Under the pieces are notes generated by a model. That model ran no database searches and was not told where the DNA came from. It worked only from the letters and a program-made list of their open reading frames with translations. 40,816 bases of DNA. Source: Fibrobacter succinogenes (GTDB lineage Bacteria > Fibrobacterota > Fibrobacteria > Fibrobacterales > Fibrobacteraceae). The translations under genes and the position numbers were made by a program. Below are positions 7,848-15,990 of this stretch, in pieces (position 1 is the stretch's first letter; each line of letters begins with the position of its first letter). Location: assembly GCA_902761355.1 (NCBI GenBank), contig CACWJY010000029.1:1-40816 (forward strand), given 5' to 3'.

Positions 7848-9419
7848 TTAAGCTTTCTTGTACAGCAGGTTCACGCCGCCAAAGAGGGCGCGCATGTTTG
7901 CCTTGAGCGTATCGCTAGACACACCGCGGCCTTCGACTTCGACGTTGTTCGCCTTCAGCACAATGCGGCTTAAGCCACGACCGGCCCACAACTTGTCCTT
8001 TTCAGGCACAACGAGCTGGCGGTATTTGACGAGCTCCACCGGCAAGCCAATTTCGCGCATGAGCATAAGGGCGGCCTCGATCGGGCCTTCGGCCGTCACG
8101 GACTTCACCAATGATTCGCCATCCTTCTTGAAGTGGAAGATAAAGCGGTTTTCATCGGGAATCACCTCGATGTTGTTGAACACCAGACGGCCGTTCACAT
8201 TCACAAAGTGTTCGCGGAACACATCCAGCACGCGTTCGGCAGACAGTTCGCCTTCTTTTTCGCTGCAAGCCTTCAGAATCGGCTGCAGTTCGGCGGCTTC
8301 GGCAAGAGACATCTTGTAGCCGAACTTCGTGATGATTTCGTACACGGCGGTACGGCCACTCTGGCTTGTAAAGCTGAGCGAATCGTTCTGGTGACGACCG
8401 ATAATCGAGTAGTCGATGGGGCGGTAGGCGCCCTTCTTCATGTCCTTCGTCTTGGAGGCGCCATCCTGGTGGATGCCGCTACGGTGCACAATCGCTTCGG
8501 CACCGATCAGCGGGGCGCGGCTGTAAATACTGATACCCGACCACTGGGAAATCAGGATGGCCGTTTCGTAAATGCGCTCCATGTGCAGGCCCGTATTCAC
8601 GCCGGAATTATGCAGCGCGACTGCGACTTCGTAGAAGTTCGTGTTGCCACAACGTTCACCGAGACCATTCAGGGCAACTTCCAGCTGGGTCGCACCCACG
8701 AAGAAACTTTCGACGGTCGCAGCCGTTGCCATACCCAAGTCGTTGTGGCAGTGGACTGAAATCGTGATATTCTTCGGCAGGGCTTCGTACACCTGCTTGA
8801 TTTGATTCACGTACAGGAACGGACGATAACGTTCGACCGTATTCGGCAGGTTGATGGTCGTCGCGCCGGCTTCGACCACGGCCTTCAGCACGTCAATCAC
8901 GAAATCCATGTTTTCGAGGCAGTCACCGAAATGTTCGGCGCTGAATTCCACATCGCCCTTGTCACCCACGAGCGATTTTGCAAACTTCACACAATGAACG
9001 GCCTTCTCCTTCACCTGTTCCGGAGTCATGTGCAGCACATGTTCCATGGACAGCGGGCTTGTGGCAAGGAAGGTATGGATACGCGGATGCGGAGCGTACT
9101 GCACGGCCTCCCAGCAGCGCTGGATATCGCTTTCCACACAGCGGGCCAAGCCAGAGACCACGATGCGCTTTGCGACTTCGTCGCCTTCTTCGGCCATCTT
9201 GGCGGTCAGCTGGGCAAGTTCCTTACACGATTCGAAATCCATTTCGGACGAAGCCGGGAAACCGACTTCGGCACCCTGCACGCCGAGTTTCAAGAGTTGC
9301 AGGTACACGTCCTTTTTCTGGGCATTGTTCCAGGGCTTCGGAAGAGCCTGGTTACCGTCACGCAGCGTGACGTCGTAAAAGAAGGGTTGTCTTTCAATCG
9401 TGTTCTTATTTTCGCTCAT
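7848..9419 (-). CDS. leuA: 2-isopropylmalate synthase
   Basis: Condenses acetyl-CoA with 2-oxoisovalerate, the first committed step of leucine synthesis. The 523-residue protein has the TIM-barrel metal/catalytic motif DVTLRDGNQAL at the N-terminus, EVGFPASSEMDFE, ALARCV-like GLARCVESDI, RIHTFLATSP, GATTINLPNTVERY, the metal ligands in SVHCHNDLGMATA, NGLGERCGN, and HRSGIHQDGASK, then a C-terminal regulatory-type domain with a conserved GRGVSSD stretch that in the family gives leucine feedback. ATG is preceded by AAGGAGATAAAAA. Citramalate synthase is the main alternative, but the Leu-rich leader peptide and attenuator upstream support leucine synthesis. Confidence 0.93.
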   Translation of the reverse strand: MSENKNTIERQPFFYDVTLRDGNQALPKPWNNAQKKDVYLQLLKLGVQGAEVGFPASSEMDFESCKELAQLTAKMAEEGDEVAKRIVVSGLARCVESDIQRCWEAVQYAPHPRIHTFLATSPLSMEHVLHMTPEQVKEKAVHCVKFAKSLVGDKGDVEFSAEHFGDCLENMDFVIDVLKAVVEAGATTINLPNTVERYRPFLYVNQIKQVYEALPKNITISVHCHNDLGMATAATVESFFVGATQLEVALNGLGERCGNTNFYEVAVALHNSGVNTGLHMERIYETAILISQWSGISIYSRAPLIGAEAIVHRSGIHQDGASKTKDMKKGAYRPIDYSIIGRHQNDSLSFTSQSGRTAVYEIITKFGYKMSLAEAAELQPILKACSEKEGELSAERVLDVFREHFVNVNGRLVFNNIEVIPDENRFIFHFKKDGESLVKSVTAEGPIEAALMLMREIGLPVELVKYRQLVVPEKDKLWAGRGLSRIVLKANNVEVEGRGVSSDTLKANMRALFGGVNLLYKKA

Positions 9420-9488
9420 TTTTTATCTCCTTGCCAGTCCAACAAGGCGGCAAGCTCATTTTTCGTCTAAAAAATAGAAATTTGACTC

Positions 9489-9522
9489 AAAAACGAAAGC
9501 CCGCGTCCTTATTGGAGCGGGC
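9489..9522 (-). terminator. attenuator terminator in the leuA leader
   Basis: On the minus strand GCCCGC-TCC...GGA-C-GCGGGC (stem arms 9517-9522 and 9499-9504) is followed by TTTCGTTTTT, about 70 bases before the leuA ATG and after the leader peptide stop. The 5' arm GCCC could alternatively pair with GGGC inside the leader-peptide sequence (about 9592-9595), a possible antiterminator; that alternative pairing is inference. Confidence 0.8.
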
Positions 9523-9574
9523 CTTATGGTTTAAATCCTTGGGTTAAAACTCTTAAATCGTCTTGAACCTATAC

Positions 9575-9649
9575 TTAAAAACCGGCGCACGCCCCAGTGG
9601 CGTTTCCTAGTAGGTTAATAAGTCGTAGATTCTTCATCATCATGCCCAT
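9575..9649 (-). CDS. leucine-rich leader peptide of leuA
   Basis: A 24-codon ORF on the minus strand reads MGMMMKNLRLINLLGNATGA then CAGF and TAA. Four of seven residues from 8 to 14 are Leu (codons CTA, CTT, CTA, CTA), with an Ile between. It lies directly upstream of a rho-independent hairpin and leuA, the arrangement of amino-acid attenuators: ribosome stalling at Leu codons when Leu-tRNA is scarce would favour antitermination. No strong Shine-Dalgarno is seen; ATG codons 1, 3, 4 and 5 are all possible starts, and a promoter with its -10 touching the first ATG would give a leaderless transcript starting near codon 3. Confidence 0.7.
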   Translation of the reverse strand: MGMMMKNLRLINLLGNATGACAGF

Positions 9650-9678
9650 AATGTAATAAAACACAAACCTCTTGGCAA
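9650..9678 (-). promoter_or_regulatory. candidate promoter of the leu leader
   Basis: On the minus strand TTGCCA (9673-9678), 17-bp spacer, TACATT (9650-9655), which abuts the first ATG of the leader peptide. The -35 lies inside the 10-bp direct repeat that bounds the hairpin element at 9672-9788. Confidence 0.45.
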
Positions 9679-9788
9679 GAGTACCGTGAGCCACAAGCGA
9701 CTCATCTTAATGAGTCGTGGTGGCGAGAGCACGAGCCAGTGGGAAGAACCGGCTTATTTGCAGCTTGTGCGGTCATGTTTGGCAAGAG
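9672..9788. repeat. hairpin element flanked by 10-bp direct repeats
   Basis: TTGGCAAGAG at 9672-9681 and 9779-9788 (107 bp apart) bracket a structured stretch: GCCAC...GTGGC enclosing GACTCAT-CTTA-ATGAGTC, then GGCGAGAGCACGAGCC, similar to the GGCGAG blocks of the valS and M23 units. It begins about 20 bp behind the rhtB-like stop codon. Together with the leu leader and terminator this accounts for the whole 387-bp gap 9420-9806. Confidence 0.55.
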
Positions 9789-9806
9789 CTGTTTTACGCA
9801 GCTCCA

Positions 9807-10433
9807 TTAAACCAAAAACAAAGCAAAAGCCAGCAGCACAAAGACTACACCGCTAAACCAGTTTAAATTGCGATTTGCCTTGGGGCTATTAAGCAAGAAC
9901 TTCTTAACGGCACCCGCCAAAATAGCAACCGTTCCAAAAACAATCAAAGTAGCCACAATAAATTCGGCCCCCAAAATAGCGGTCTGTAAACTCGGGTGAA
10001 TCGGACTATCCATCTTGACTGCCGGAGGAATAAAAGACAGCATAAACAGAACCGCTTTCGGGTTCGTGAGATTCATGACGACACCACGCAGGTAAAGTTT
10101 GCGCCCCGAATGTTCCGTTTTTCCCTCCTCGCCAAGCTCTGTCGAAGATGGCTGTACCGTTCCAACGCGAACTTGAAAGCTTCTATACGCCAAATACAGC
10201 AAATACGCCGCTCCCAAGCACTGCATTACAAAAAAGGCCTTCGGGCTCGCAGCAATCAACGCAGAAACGCCCGCAACCAAAAGACACGTCTGCACAACGA
10301 CACCTGTACAAAGCCCCAGAATTACACAAAAACCAGCACGAGCGCCATGCGTTGCGCTCTGCGCTAGCACAAACAAATTATCGGGTCCAGGAGCAATTCC
10401 CACCACCAAGGCAGCAATAAAGAATTCAAGCAT
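9807..10433 (-). CDS. LysE/RhtB-family amino-acid exporter
   Basis: Inner-membrane exporter of amino acids (threonine, homoserine, leucine or lysine types) of 208 residues, the usual length for the family. The N-terminus shows the family signature VVGIAPGPDNLFVLAQSATHGARAG, followed by six hydrophobic segments and the central motif GVVMNLTNPKAVLFMLSFIP. The substrate cannot be assigned from sequence; its position upstream of the leucine attenuator on the same strand makes export of a branched-chain amino acid an attractive but unproven idea. The ATG lacks an obvious Shine-Dalgarno. Confidence 0.9.
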   Translation of the reverse strand: MLEFFIAALVVGIAPGPDNLFVLAQSATHGARAGFCVILGLCTGVVVQTCLLVAGVSALIAASPKAFFVMQCLGAAYLLYLAYRSFQVRVGTVQPSSTELGEEGKTEHSGRKLYLRGVVMNLTNPKAVLFMLSFIPPAVKMDSPIHPSLQTAILGAEFIVATLIVFGTVAILAGAVKKFLLNSPKANRNLNWFSGVVFVLLAFALFLV

Positions 10434-10474
10434 AGAAAACAGACGGCAGGAAGTAGACTACTAAAAGCAATGTT

Positions 10475-10972
10475 CTACAATTTTTCTAAGAAGCTATCCA
10501 CATCTAGTTCGTCGAGGTCTTTCTGCAAATCGGCGAGGACATCATCCGAAATCACCGTCGGAGAAACCGGTTGCGAGCTTTCATCATTTGCAGACAAGGC
10601 TCCCGCTATACGTTCTGCGGCAGCATCAAATTCTGACGGAGCAGAACCCTCGCGCGGGCTCGGCAATTTTTCGCCCTTTTCGGCAGAACGTTCTTCGGCC
10701 AAAGCCTCCGAAGCATCCACCATTTTCTTGAGAGCCTCGGCAACCGCACCCATGGCACCGCCATTGTTTACAACAGCATCAATGGCTCGGCTGAGTTTTT
10801 TACGGAGGCCCGCAAATTCTTCACGATCCAATTCGGCAATCTCGCCATGATAATACATCAAGGGAGTCTTGCAGCGGGCGCAGCAAAACACCATCATGTT
10901 GGCGCCATCTCCTTGAATCTGGGCGTCAAAGGATGTACCACAATGCGGGCAGTCAATATGGAATTCACTCAT
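10475..10972 (-). CDS. zinc-ribbon protein of unknown function
   Basis: A 165-residue soluble protein. The N-terminus has CPHCGTSFD and, 18 residues later, CARCKTPL, a C2C-C2C zinc ribbon like those in small regulatory or adaptor proteins. Residues 50-90 are helical, 90-125 low-complexity and charged, and the acidic C-terminus (LADLQKDLDELDVDSFLEKL) could be an amphipathic peptide that docks to a partner. I do not recognise a family with a known role. It stands between the exporter gene and divergent mraY. Confidence 0.7.
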   Translation of the reverse strand: MSEFHIDCPHCGTSFDAQIQGDGANMMVFCCARCKTPLMYYHGEIAELDREEFAGLRKKLSRAIDAVVNNGGAMGAVAEALKKMVDASEALAEERSAEKGEKLPSPREGSAPSEFDAAAERIAGALSANDESSQPVSPTVISDDVLADLQKDLDELDVDSFLEKL

Positions 10973-11095
10973 ACCCTATAATTTAGAAAAATCGGGTAAA
11001 TTAGGAAACCTTGCAAATGCCAAAAAACAAACAAAAAATTATTTTTAAAAGAAAGATTTAACAAACAATTCTGTATTTATAAATTTCAAACACCT

Positions 11096-12244
11096 ATGCT
11101 TTGCCAGTGGCTTTATCATTTAACCAACATTGACCTTTTTGACGGCCGTCTGTTCCGTGCAGGCACCGCCGCCATGCTCTCCATCATCTTAGTCATGTGC
11201 CTGATGCCAGTCTACATTCGCAAACTCCAGAGCCTTGACGCCACCTCCGACTTCGATAAAGACGGAAAATCCAAGTCGCCCCCGATTATGGGAGGCCTTC
11301 TCCTGGTGATTGTGGTAGAAATCGTGTCGCTCCTAGTGTGCAAGATGAACGGCTACACCATTTCGACACTGATTGTGCTTGCAGCCTTCTCCGCCGTGGG
11401 CGCCATCGACGACATTGCCAAAGTCAAGGCAAAGCGCCTAATCAAGCTTGGCAAACTCAAGGCCGCCGACTACATGGACAAGGCCGACGGTATTTCGAGC
11501 AGCCTCCGTCTATTCCTTTATTTCTTGTTTAGTCTCGTTGTCGCCATTTTCTGCTACAAGTTCATTCCCGAACTCAAGGGCGACCTGACAATCCCCTTCT
11601 GCCCCATCGATGTATTCCAGATACACCTCCCTAACTGGATTTTCGTAGGATTCATGACGTTTGTGATTGCCGCCTCCGCTAACGGAACCAACTTTACCGA
11701 TGGTCTCGACAGCCTTGTTTCTGTGCCTATTCTTTCCAGCATGATTTTCGTGGGACTCGTAGCCTACGTGAGCGGCAACTTTATCTTTAGCCAGTACCTG
11801 AGCGTCCCGTACCTGCCCGGCTGCGATGAACTTTTCCCGCTCGCCATGTCGATTGCAGGCGCATTGCTCGCCTATCTGTGGTTCAACAGCCCTCCGGCCG
11901 AAATCTACATGGGCGACGCCGGCTCCGTGGGCTTTGGTGCAGCCATCGGCATTATGTTCATTCTGGTACAGGCAGGGCTTTTCCTCCCCATCGTCTGCAT
12001 CATCATCATCGCCGAAGCCTGCTCCGTGTTGCTCCAGATTAGCTGGTTTAAGTTCACCAAGAAAACCACCGGCGAAGGCAAGCGCATTTTCCTTTGCGCT
12101 CCGCTCCACCACCACTACCAAAAGAAGTGGGAAGGTCGTTTTCCGAGCAAGCCGCTCATGAATTCCAAGATCGTGTGGCGCATGCACCTGATTAGCATTT
12201 TTGCCCTTATCGTGAGCATGGTGATTTTCTTCGGCATTAGGTAA
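11096..12244 (+). CDS. mraY: phospho-N-acetylmuramoyl-pentapeptide transferase
   Basis: MraY moves phospho-MurNAc-pentapeptide from UDP to undecaprenyl phosphate, making lipid I in the inner membrane. The 382-residue polytopic protein shows SPPIMGGLLLV, the Asp pair in AIDDIAKV, NFTDGLDSL, the catalytic-region PAEIYMGDAGSVGFG, and APLHHHYQKKW near the end. It is about 20 residues longer than the E. coli enzyme, mostly in the cytoplasmic loop after IDDIAKV (KLGKLKAADYMDKAD). It is not surrounded by mur/fts genes as in a classic dcw cluster; instead a UDPGP-family pyrophosphorylase gene follows after 3 bp. No Shine-Dalgarno is evident before ATG. Confidence 0.93.
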   Translation: MLCQWLYHLTNIDLFDGRLFRAGTAAMLSIILVMCLMPVYIRKLQSLDATSDFDKDGKSKSPPIMGGLLLVIVVEIVSLLVCKMNGYTISTLIVLAAFSAVGAIDDIAKVKAKRLIKLGKLKAADYMDKADGISSSLRLFLYFLFSLVVAIFCYKFIPELKGDLTIPFCPIDVFQIHLPNWIFVGFMTFVIAASANGTNFTDGLDSLVSVPILSSMIFVGLVAYVSGNFIFSQYLSVPYLPGCDELFPLAMSIAGALLAYLWFNSPPAEIYMGDAGSVGFGAAIGIMFILVQAGLFLPIVCIIIIAEACSVLLQISWFKFTKKTTGEGKRIFLCAPLHHHYQKKWEGRFPSKPLMNSKIVWRMHLISIFALIVSMVIFFGIR

Positions 12245-12247
12245 AAC

Positions 12248-13534
12248 ATGGACATTATCGAAACTTTGAATGCAGCAGGTCAGCAAGAGCTGATTGCTAA
12301 GTTGGAATCTTTGAGCGGTGATGCCCGCAAGAATCTGGAACGCGACATCGCAAGTCAGGACTGGGAAGAGCTGAAGGCCCTTTACACCGAAAAGTCCACC
12401 GCCTCTCTCGAAGACAACGTGTCGAGCGACTTGAAGCCCATGCCGTTCAAGATTGCAATCGACGATCTGCGCTATGATTTCTGGAAAGAAACAGGCGAAA
12501 TTCTTCTCGGCAAAGGCCAGGTCGCCGCATTCCTCGTAGCAGGTGGCCAAGGTTCCCGTCTCGGTTTTGACGGTCCTAAGGGCATGTTCGATATCGGTCT
12601 TCCGAGCCACAAGAGTCTGTTCCAGTTGCAAGCAGAACGCTTGCAGAACTTGGCCGCCCAAGTAGGTCATGCGATTCCGTGGTGCATCATGACGAGCGGT
12701 TACGCCCGCGAAAACATTCGATTCTTTGAACAGGGCACCATTTGCGCGCTCGACCCGAACGGAAAGGCCATCGTAGACGAAAACAACCGTTTGGCTCTCG
12801 TTCCCGATGGAAACGGCGGCTGCTTCCGAGCCCTCGCCCAGAGCGGCACCCTCGCCTGGTTAATCGAAAAAGGCGTTCGCTACGTATTCCTTTACAGCGT
12901 CGACAACGCGCTTTGCCGTATTTGCGATCCGGCTTTCATCGGTGCACTCGCCAGCGAAGGCCGCAGCATGTCGGCCTCAAAAGTAGTTCCCAAGGCCGGC
13001 CCGAACGAAAAAGTGGGCATATTCGCCTTGCAAAACGGCAAGCCTGGTGTGGTCGAATACAGCGACCTTCCGGAACAGTACCGCGACATGACGAACGCTG
13101 ACGGAAGCCTTACTTTTGACGGCGGAAACATCGCCATTCACTTGTTCAAGCTTGAGGGTCTGCGCAAGTTGCAGACGAGCAAGCTCCCGTGGCACACCGC
13201 CCGCAAGACCGTTTGCGGTATCGAAAAATGCTGGAAGTTCGAACAGTTCCTGTTCGATGCTTTTCCGCAGCTAGGTTCGATGTTGCCGTTCGGCGTTATC
13301 CGCGAAGAAGAATTTTCGCCGGTCAAGAACGCCGAAGGAAATGATTCACCGAAGACTGCACGTACCATGATCGGTCGCCTTCACCGCGAATGGCTCCGTA
13401 AGGCCCACGTCGAAGTGAAACCGGGCAAGCTTTATGAAGTATCACCCACGCTGAGCTATGCCGGCGAAGGACTCAGCCGCCGCGTATTTGAACGTGAACT
13501 CGGAAGAAATATTTTAGAATTCGATGAAGACTAA
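12248..13534 (+). CDS. eukaryotic-type UDP-N-acetylglucosamine pyrophosphorylase-like enzyme
   Basis: UDPGP-family uridylyltransferase of 428 residues. The nucleotide-binding stretch LVAGGQGSRLGFDGPKGMFD and GLPSHKSLFQLQAERL, then PWCIMTSGYA, VPDGNGGCFRAL, YSVDNALCRICDPAFIG, KVVPKAGPNEKVGIF and GNIAIHLF match the layout of animal/fungal UAP1 rather than bacterial GlmU. Expected reaction: UTP + GlcNAc-1-P (or GalNAc-1-P) to UDP-HexNAc + PPi. The start is 3 bp behind the mraY stop, so the two are co-transcribed and probably coupled, consistent with feeding UDP-amino-sugars into envelope synthesis. UDP-glucose or another sugar cannot be excluded from sequence alone. Confidence 0.88.
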   Translation: MDIIETLNAAGQQELIAKLESLSGDARKNLERDIASQDWEELKALYTEKSTASLEDNVSSDLKPMPFKIAIDDLRYDFWKETGEILLGKGQVAAFLVAGGQGSRLGFDGPKGMFDIGLPSHKSLFQLQAERLQNLAAQVGHAIPWCIMTSGYARENIRFFEQGTICALDPNGKAIVDENNRLALVPDGNGGCFRALAQSGTLAWLIEKGVRYVFLYSVDNALCRICDPAFIGALASEGRSMSASKVVPKAGPNEKVGIFALQNGKPGVVEYSDLPEQYRDMTNADGSLTFDGGNIAIHLFKLEGLRKLQTSKLPWHTARKTVCGIEKCWKFEQFLFDAFPQLGSMLPFGVIREEEFSPVKNAEGNDSPKTARTMIGRLHREWLRKAHVEVKPGKLYEVSPTLSYAGEGLSRRVFERELGRNILEFDED

Positions 13535-13552
13535 AATTGCCACACGGATTGG

Positions 13553-13570
13553 ATTTTGCTAACGCAAAAT
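13553..13570 (+). other. small hairpin behind the UDPGP-family gene
   Basis: ATTTTGC-TAAC-GCAAAAT; the T run after it is poor, so termination is uncertain. Confidence 0.35.
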
Positions 13571-13605
13571 TATCTTGATCATAAAAAGTTCAGACAAAAA
13601 AAGCT

Positions 13606-14499
13606 ATGAACAATTACAAATACAAAATCTATAAGATTCTTGTTCATAGTTTACTTCGGGTGCCGGATGTTTTCTATTCGGCACTTTTTGCGGTTGCTTT
13701 TCCAGTCTACAAGGCACTCCATACCAAGCGGGCGTACGGCCGCACAGTAAAGCACCTCAAAAATGCGAAGGCCTATTTGAAAACAAGCACTACGGCCCGC
13801 GACGTTTTCAAGGGAATCTTCTGGAACGCGCTGGATTCGTACCGTGGACTCGCCCGCTTCAAAAGTGTCGAAAGCCGAATCGTCTACGAGAACGAAGAAA
13901 TCATCCGTGATGCAATCGTGGAATGTGCCAAGAACGGCAAGCCCATTGCTGGCATCAGCATCCATCAAGGCGCATTCGAGCTGCTGCATCGGGCTCTTTG
14001 CCGCTACAGCGAACACGTACATCTGATTACCGATTCCGTTGGCGACGAAGCCTTCCGCGAAGTCCTCAAGAATCTCCGCAGCGACCCGCACCTCACCGAA
14101 TACCACCCCGATGAAACAGGAAAACTTCTCCATGACCTGTTCCACACCAAAGGAATTCTCGCGATGGTATTCGACCAAGGCAAGAACACCAAGGGCAACG
14201 CCGTCGAACTCTTCGGACAAAAGAGTACACTGTACCTACGCCTTCCGCAAAAGGTGAATGAGATGGGGGCAGGCATCGTCCTCTTCCGCACATGGACCGA
14301 ATACGCCCCCCAAAAGCGCATCGTAATCCGCTTCGAAAAATACTATCCGCCTCAATTCGACAAAACGCACGTAGACCACAAATTGCAAAAAGACGAGCAC
14401 AGTGCACTCGTCTCAAGTATCGCAAAAGAAATTGAATCGTGGATTTCTGAGCATCCCAACCAATGGAGCTGGAACTATCACGGAAATTTTAAGGTCTAA
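13606..14499 (+). CDS. LpxL/HtrB-family acyltransferase
   Basis: Lysophospholipid/lipid A acyltransferase family, 297 residues. A hydrophobic N-terminal region (about 12-36) suggests inner-membrane association. The catalytic HX4E motif is at His120-Glu125 (SIHQGAFEL). Other family marks are AMVFDQGKN in the place of the Gly-rich/Asp motif and the C-terminal WISEHPNQWSWNYHGNF. The likely role is adding a secondary acyl chain to lipid A or a related lipid in a diderm cell; the acceptor is not determined. The stop codon overlaps the stop of the convergent binding-lipoprotein gene by 4 bp. Confidence 0.85.
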   Translation: MNNYKYKIYKILVHSLLRVPDVFYSALFAVAFPVYKALHTKRAYGRTVKHLKNAKAYLKTSTTARDVFKGIFWNALDSYRGLARFKSVESRIVYENEEIIRDAIVECAKNGKPIAGISIHQGAFELLHRALCRYSEHVHLITDSVGDEAFREVLKNLRSDPHLTEYHPDETGKLLHDLFHTKGILAMVFDQGKNTKGNAVELFGQKSTLYLRLPQKVNEMGAGIVLFRTWTEYAPQKRIVIRFEKYYPPQFDKTHVDHKLQKDEHSALVSSIAKEIESWISEHPNQWSWNYHGNFKV

Positions 14500-15329
14500 T
14501 TTCCTAGCAAAGAATCTTTAAACCGCTGAAAAGGCGATTTTTCTTCATCGCTACGGACCATAACAACAACCTTAGATGTCGCGTAATTATCCGTAAAGTT
14601 TATAATCTGTCCGCGTTCTTCTGTGACCGAGAGCGCCGCTAGACCTAAGTCAGCCTTTCCTGAGCGCACAGACTCAATAATATCATCGAATTCCATATCG
14701 ATAATTTCTAGGGGGCGTTCCAAATAATTGGCGACATAGCGGGCAATCTCAATATCAATCCCAACAACCCCCCTTTTTTGACAGCGGAATTCAAACGGCG
14801 GGAATTCAGCATTCGTGGCAACCTTCAGGGCAGGTCCGCTCACGGAATCTTGCGGAATATGGTATTGAGTTAATCCACCAACATAAGAATCAAAAATGGA
14901 ATCGTAAACACCCATCGCGCGCATCTGAATTAAAGCAATATTGACTGAATCAAGCAAGCCCCAGTTCTCTTTTGCAACAACACCCGCATAGGATTCTTCT
15001 TTAAAGGTTTCGTTCAATATCCTTAAAAACGGATTCTTATCGGCAAAAACCTTGGCAGGAACATCATCACTCAGAACAGCATCGATTTTTCCTTGAAGCA
15101 GGGCATCCACCGTTTCTGCCAAGGTAGGATATTTTTCCACATAGATTTTAGCCGTATCGCCACCGAAATCAGCTGCATAAATTTCGGCGGTCGTGCCCTC
15201 AATGACCCCAACCTTTTTATTTGCGAGATCATTAATCGAAAACACCCTGTTTGCGGGGATTTCGTTTTTTACACAACCTGCAAAAGCCATCAATGCAAAT
15301 AGAGCTGTAAAAACCCTCAAACGACTCAT
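14496..15329 (-). CDS. binding lipoprotein with circularly permuted SBP_bac_3 lobes
   Basis: A 277-residue lipoprotein (lipobox FAGC, Cys19) related to periplasmic amino-acid-binding proteins. The order of the halves is reversed. Residues about 29-155 (INDLANKKVGVIEGTTAEIY, AETVDALLQGKIDAVLSDD, then SYAGVVAKE and IALIQMRAMGVYDSI) match the second lobe plus C-terminal end of the family. Residues 168-260 (LKVATNAEFPPFEF, GIDIEIARYVANYL, SGKADLGLAALSVTEERGQI, INFTDNYATSKVVVMVR) match the family's N-terminal lobe, and the protein ends in a segment resembling the next hinge (SPFQRFKDSLLG). This looks like a circular permutation rather than a truncation, since both lobes are present once. The ligand is unknown and no ABC transporter genes are adjacent. 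Confidence 0.82.
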   Translation of the reverse strand: MSRLRVFTALFALMAFAGCVKNEIPANRVFSINDLANKKVGVIEGTTAEIYAADFGGDTAKIYVEKYPTLAETVDALLQGKIDAVLSDDVPAKVFADKNPFLRILNETFKEESYAGVVAKENWGLLDSVNIALIQMRAMGVYDSIFDSYVGGLTQYHIPQDSVSGPALKVATNAEFPPFEFRCQKRGVVGIDIEIARYVANYLERPLEIIDMEFDDIIESVRSGKADLGLAALSVTEERGQIINFTDNYATSKVVVMVRSDEEKSPFQRFKDSLLGN

Positions 15330-15441
15330 ATTTACAAAAACCTCATCATTTTATTACAATATAAGAAAAAGCAAGAAATAATCAAATGCAAAAAAACATA
15401 ATATCTATGGATTTTACATCAAAATTACCTATTTTTGAACC

Positions 15442-15912
15442 ATGTCGCTCAATCAAGAAGAAGAATTCCAGCTACAGTGGATAAATAACCACCATATGGA
15501 AGACAAAGACGCGCAAATGCAGAAAGAGGCCGAATCGGCCGCCGCCGCACGCCCAACGCGCGCCCCGCGTGGGCGTAAAATGCGCCGCAACCCAAGCGCA
15601 TGGGAACTCCCCGTACCCGAAGACGAAATCGACCTGCACGGCATGACCTCGGACGAAGCCGCAGAAGCAGTGGAGCGGCGCATTGATGACCTGATGATTG
15701 CGGGCCTCAAGGTGCTTAGAGTCATCCACGGCGGCGGGAACCCCAGCTACGGCAACGTCAAGCGCATTATCGACCGCAAGGTACGTTCCGAATGGAGCAA
15801 CCGCATCCAGCTGTACAAAGTCGAACCCGACAACGCCGGTTCGAGCATCATGATCCTCGGGAAACCGCACCCAGTCCCGGCAAAAAGCTCAAGAAAACCA
15901 ATTAAAAAATAA
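15442..15912 (+). CDS. Smr-domain protein
   Basis: A 156-residue protein with a C-terminal Smr (small MutS-related) domain: EIDLHGMTSDEAAEAVERRI then VLRVIHGGGNPSYGNVKRII, a variant of the usual HGKG loop. Smr domains are nucleic-acid nicking or endoribonuclease modules; stand-alone versions have been linked to ribosome rescue and RNA cleavage. The N-terminal 50 residues are charged and probably disordered. TATTTTTG stands 4 bases before the ATG and no Shine-Dalgarno is seen, so the mRNA may be leaderless. It is divergent from the binding-lipoprotein gene. Confidence 0.85.
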   Translation: MSLNQEEEFQLQWINNHHMEDKDAQMQKEAESAAAARPTRAPRGRKMRRNPSAWELPVPEDEIDLHGMTSDEAAEAVERRIDDLMIAGLKVLRVIHGGGNPSYGNVKRIIDRKVRSEWSNRIQLYKVEPDNAGSSIMILGKPHPVPAKSSRKPIKK

Positions 15913-15990
15913 AAATTCGACTTTTTTCACTTTTTTGTCCTCTTCCCCTTTAAATTCTTTCCATTTTTTTCTATTATTGGACCACCGAAC

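Noticed and set aside
11510..12670. 386-codon open frame opposite mraY and the UDPGP-family gene
   Set aside because: It spans two genuine genes antisense and has no family features.
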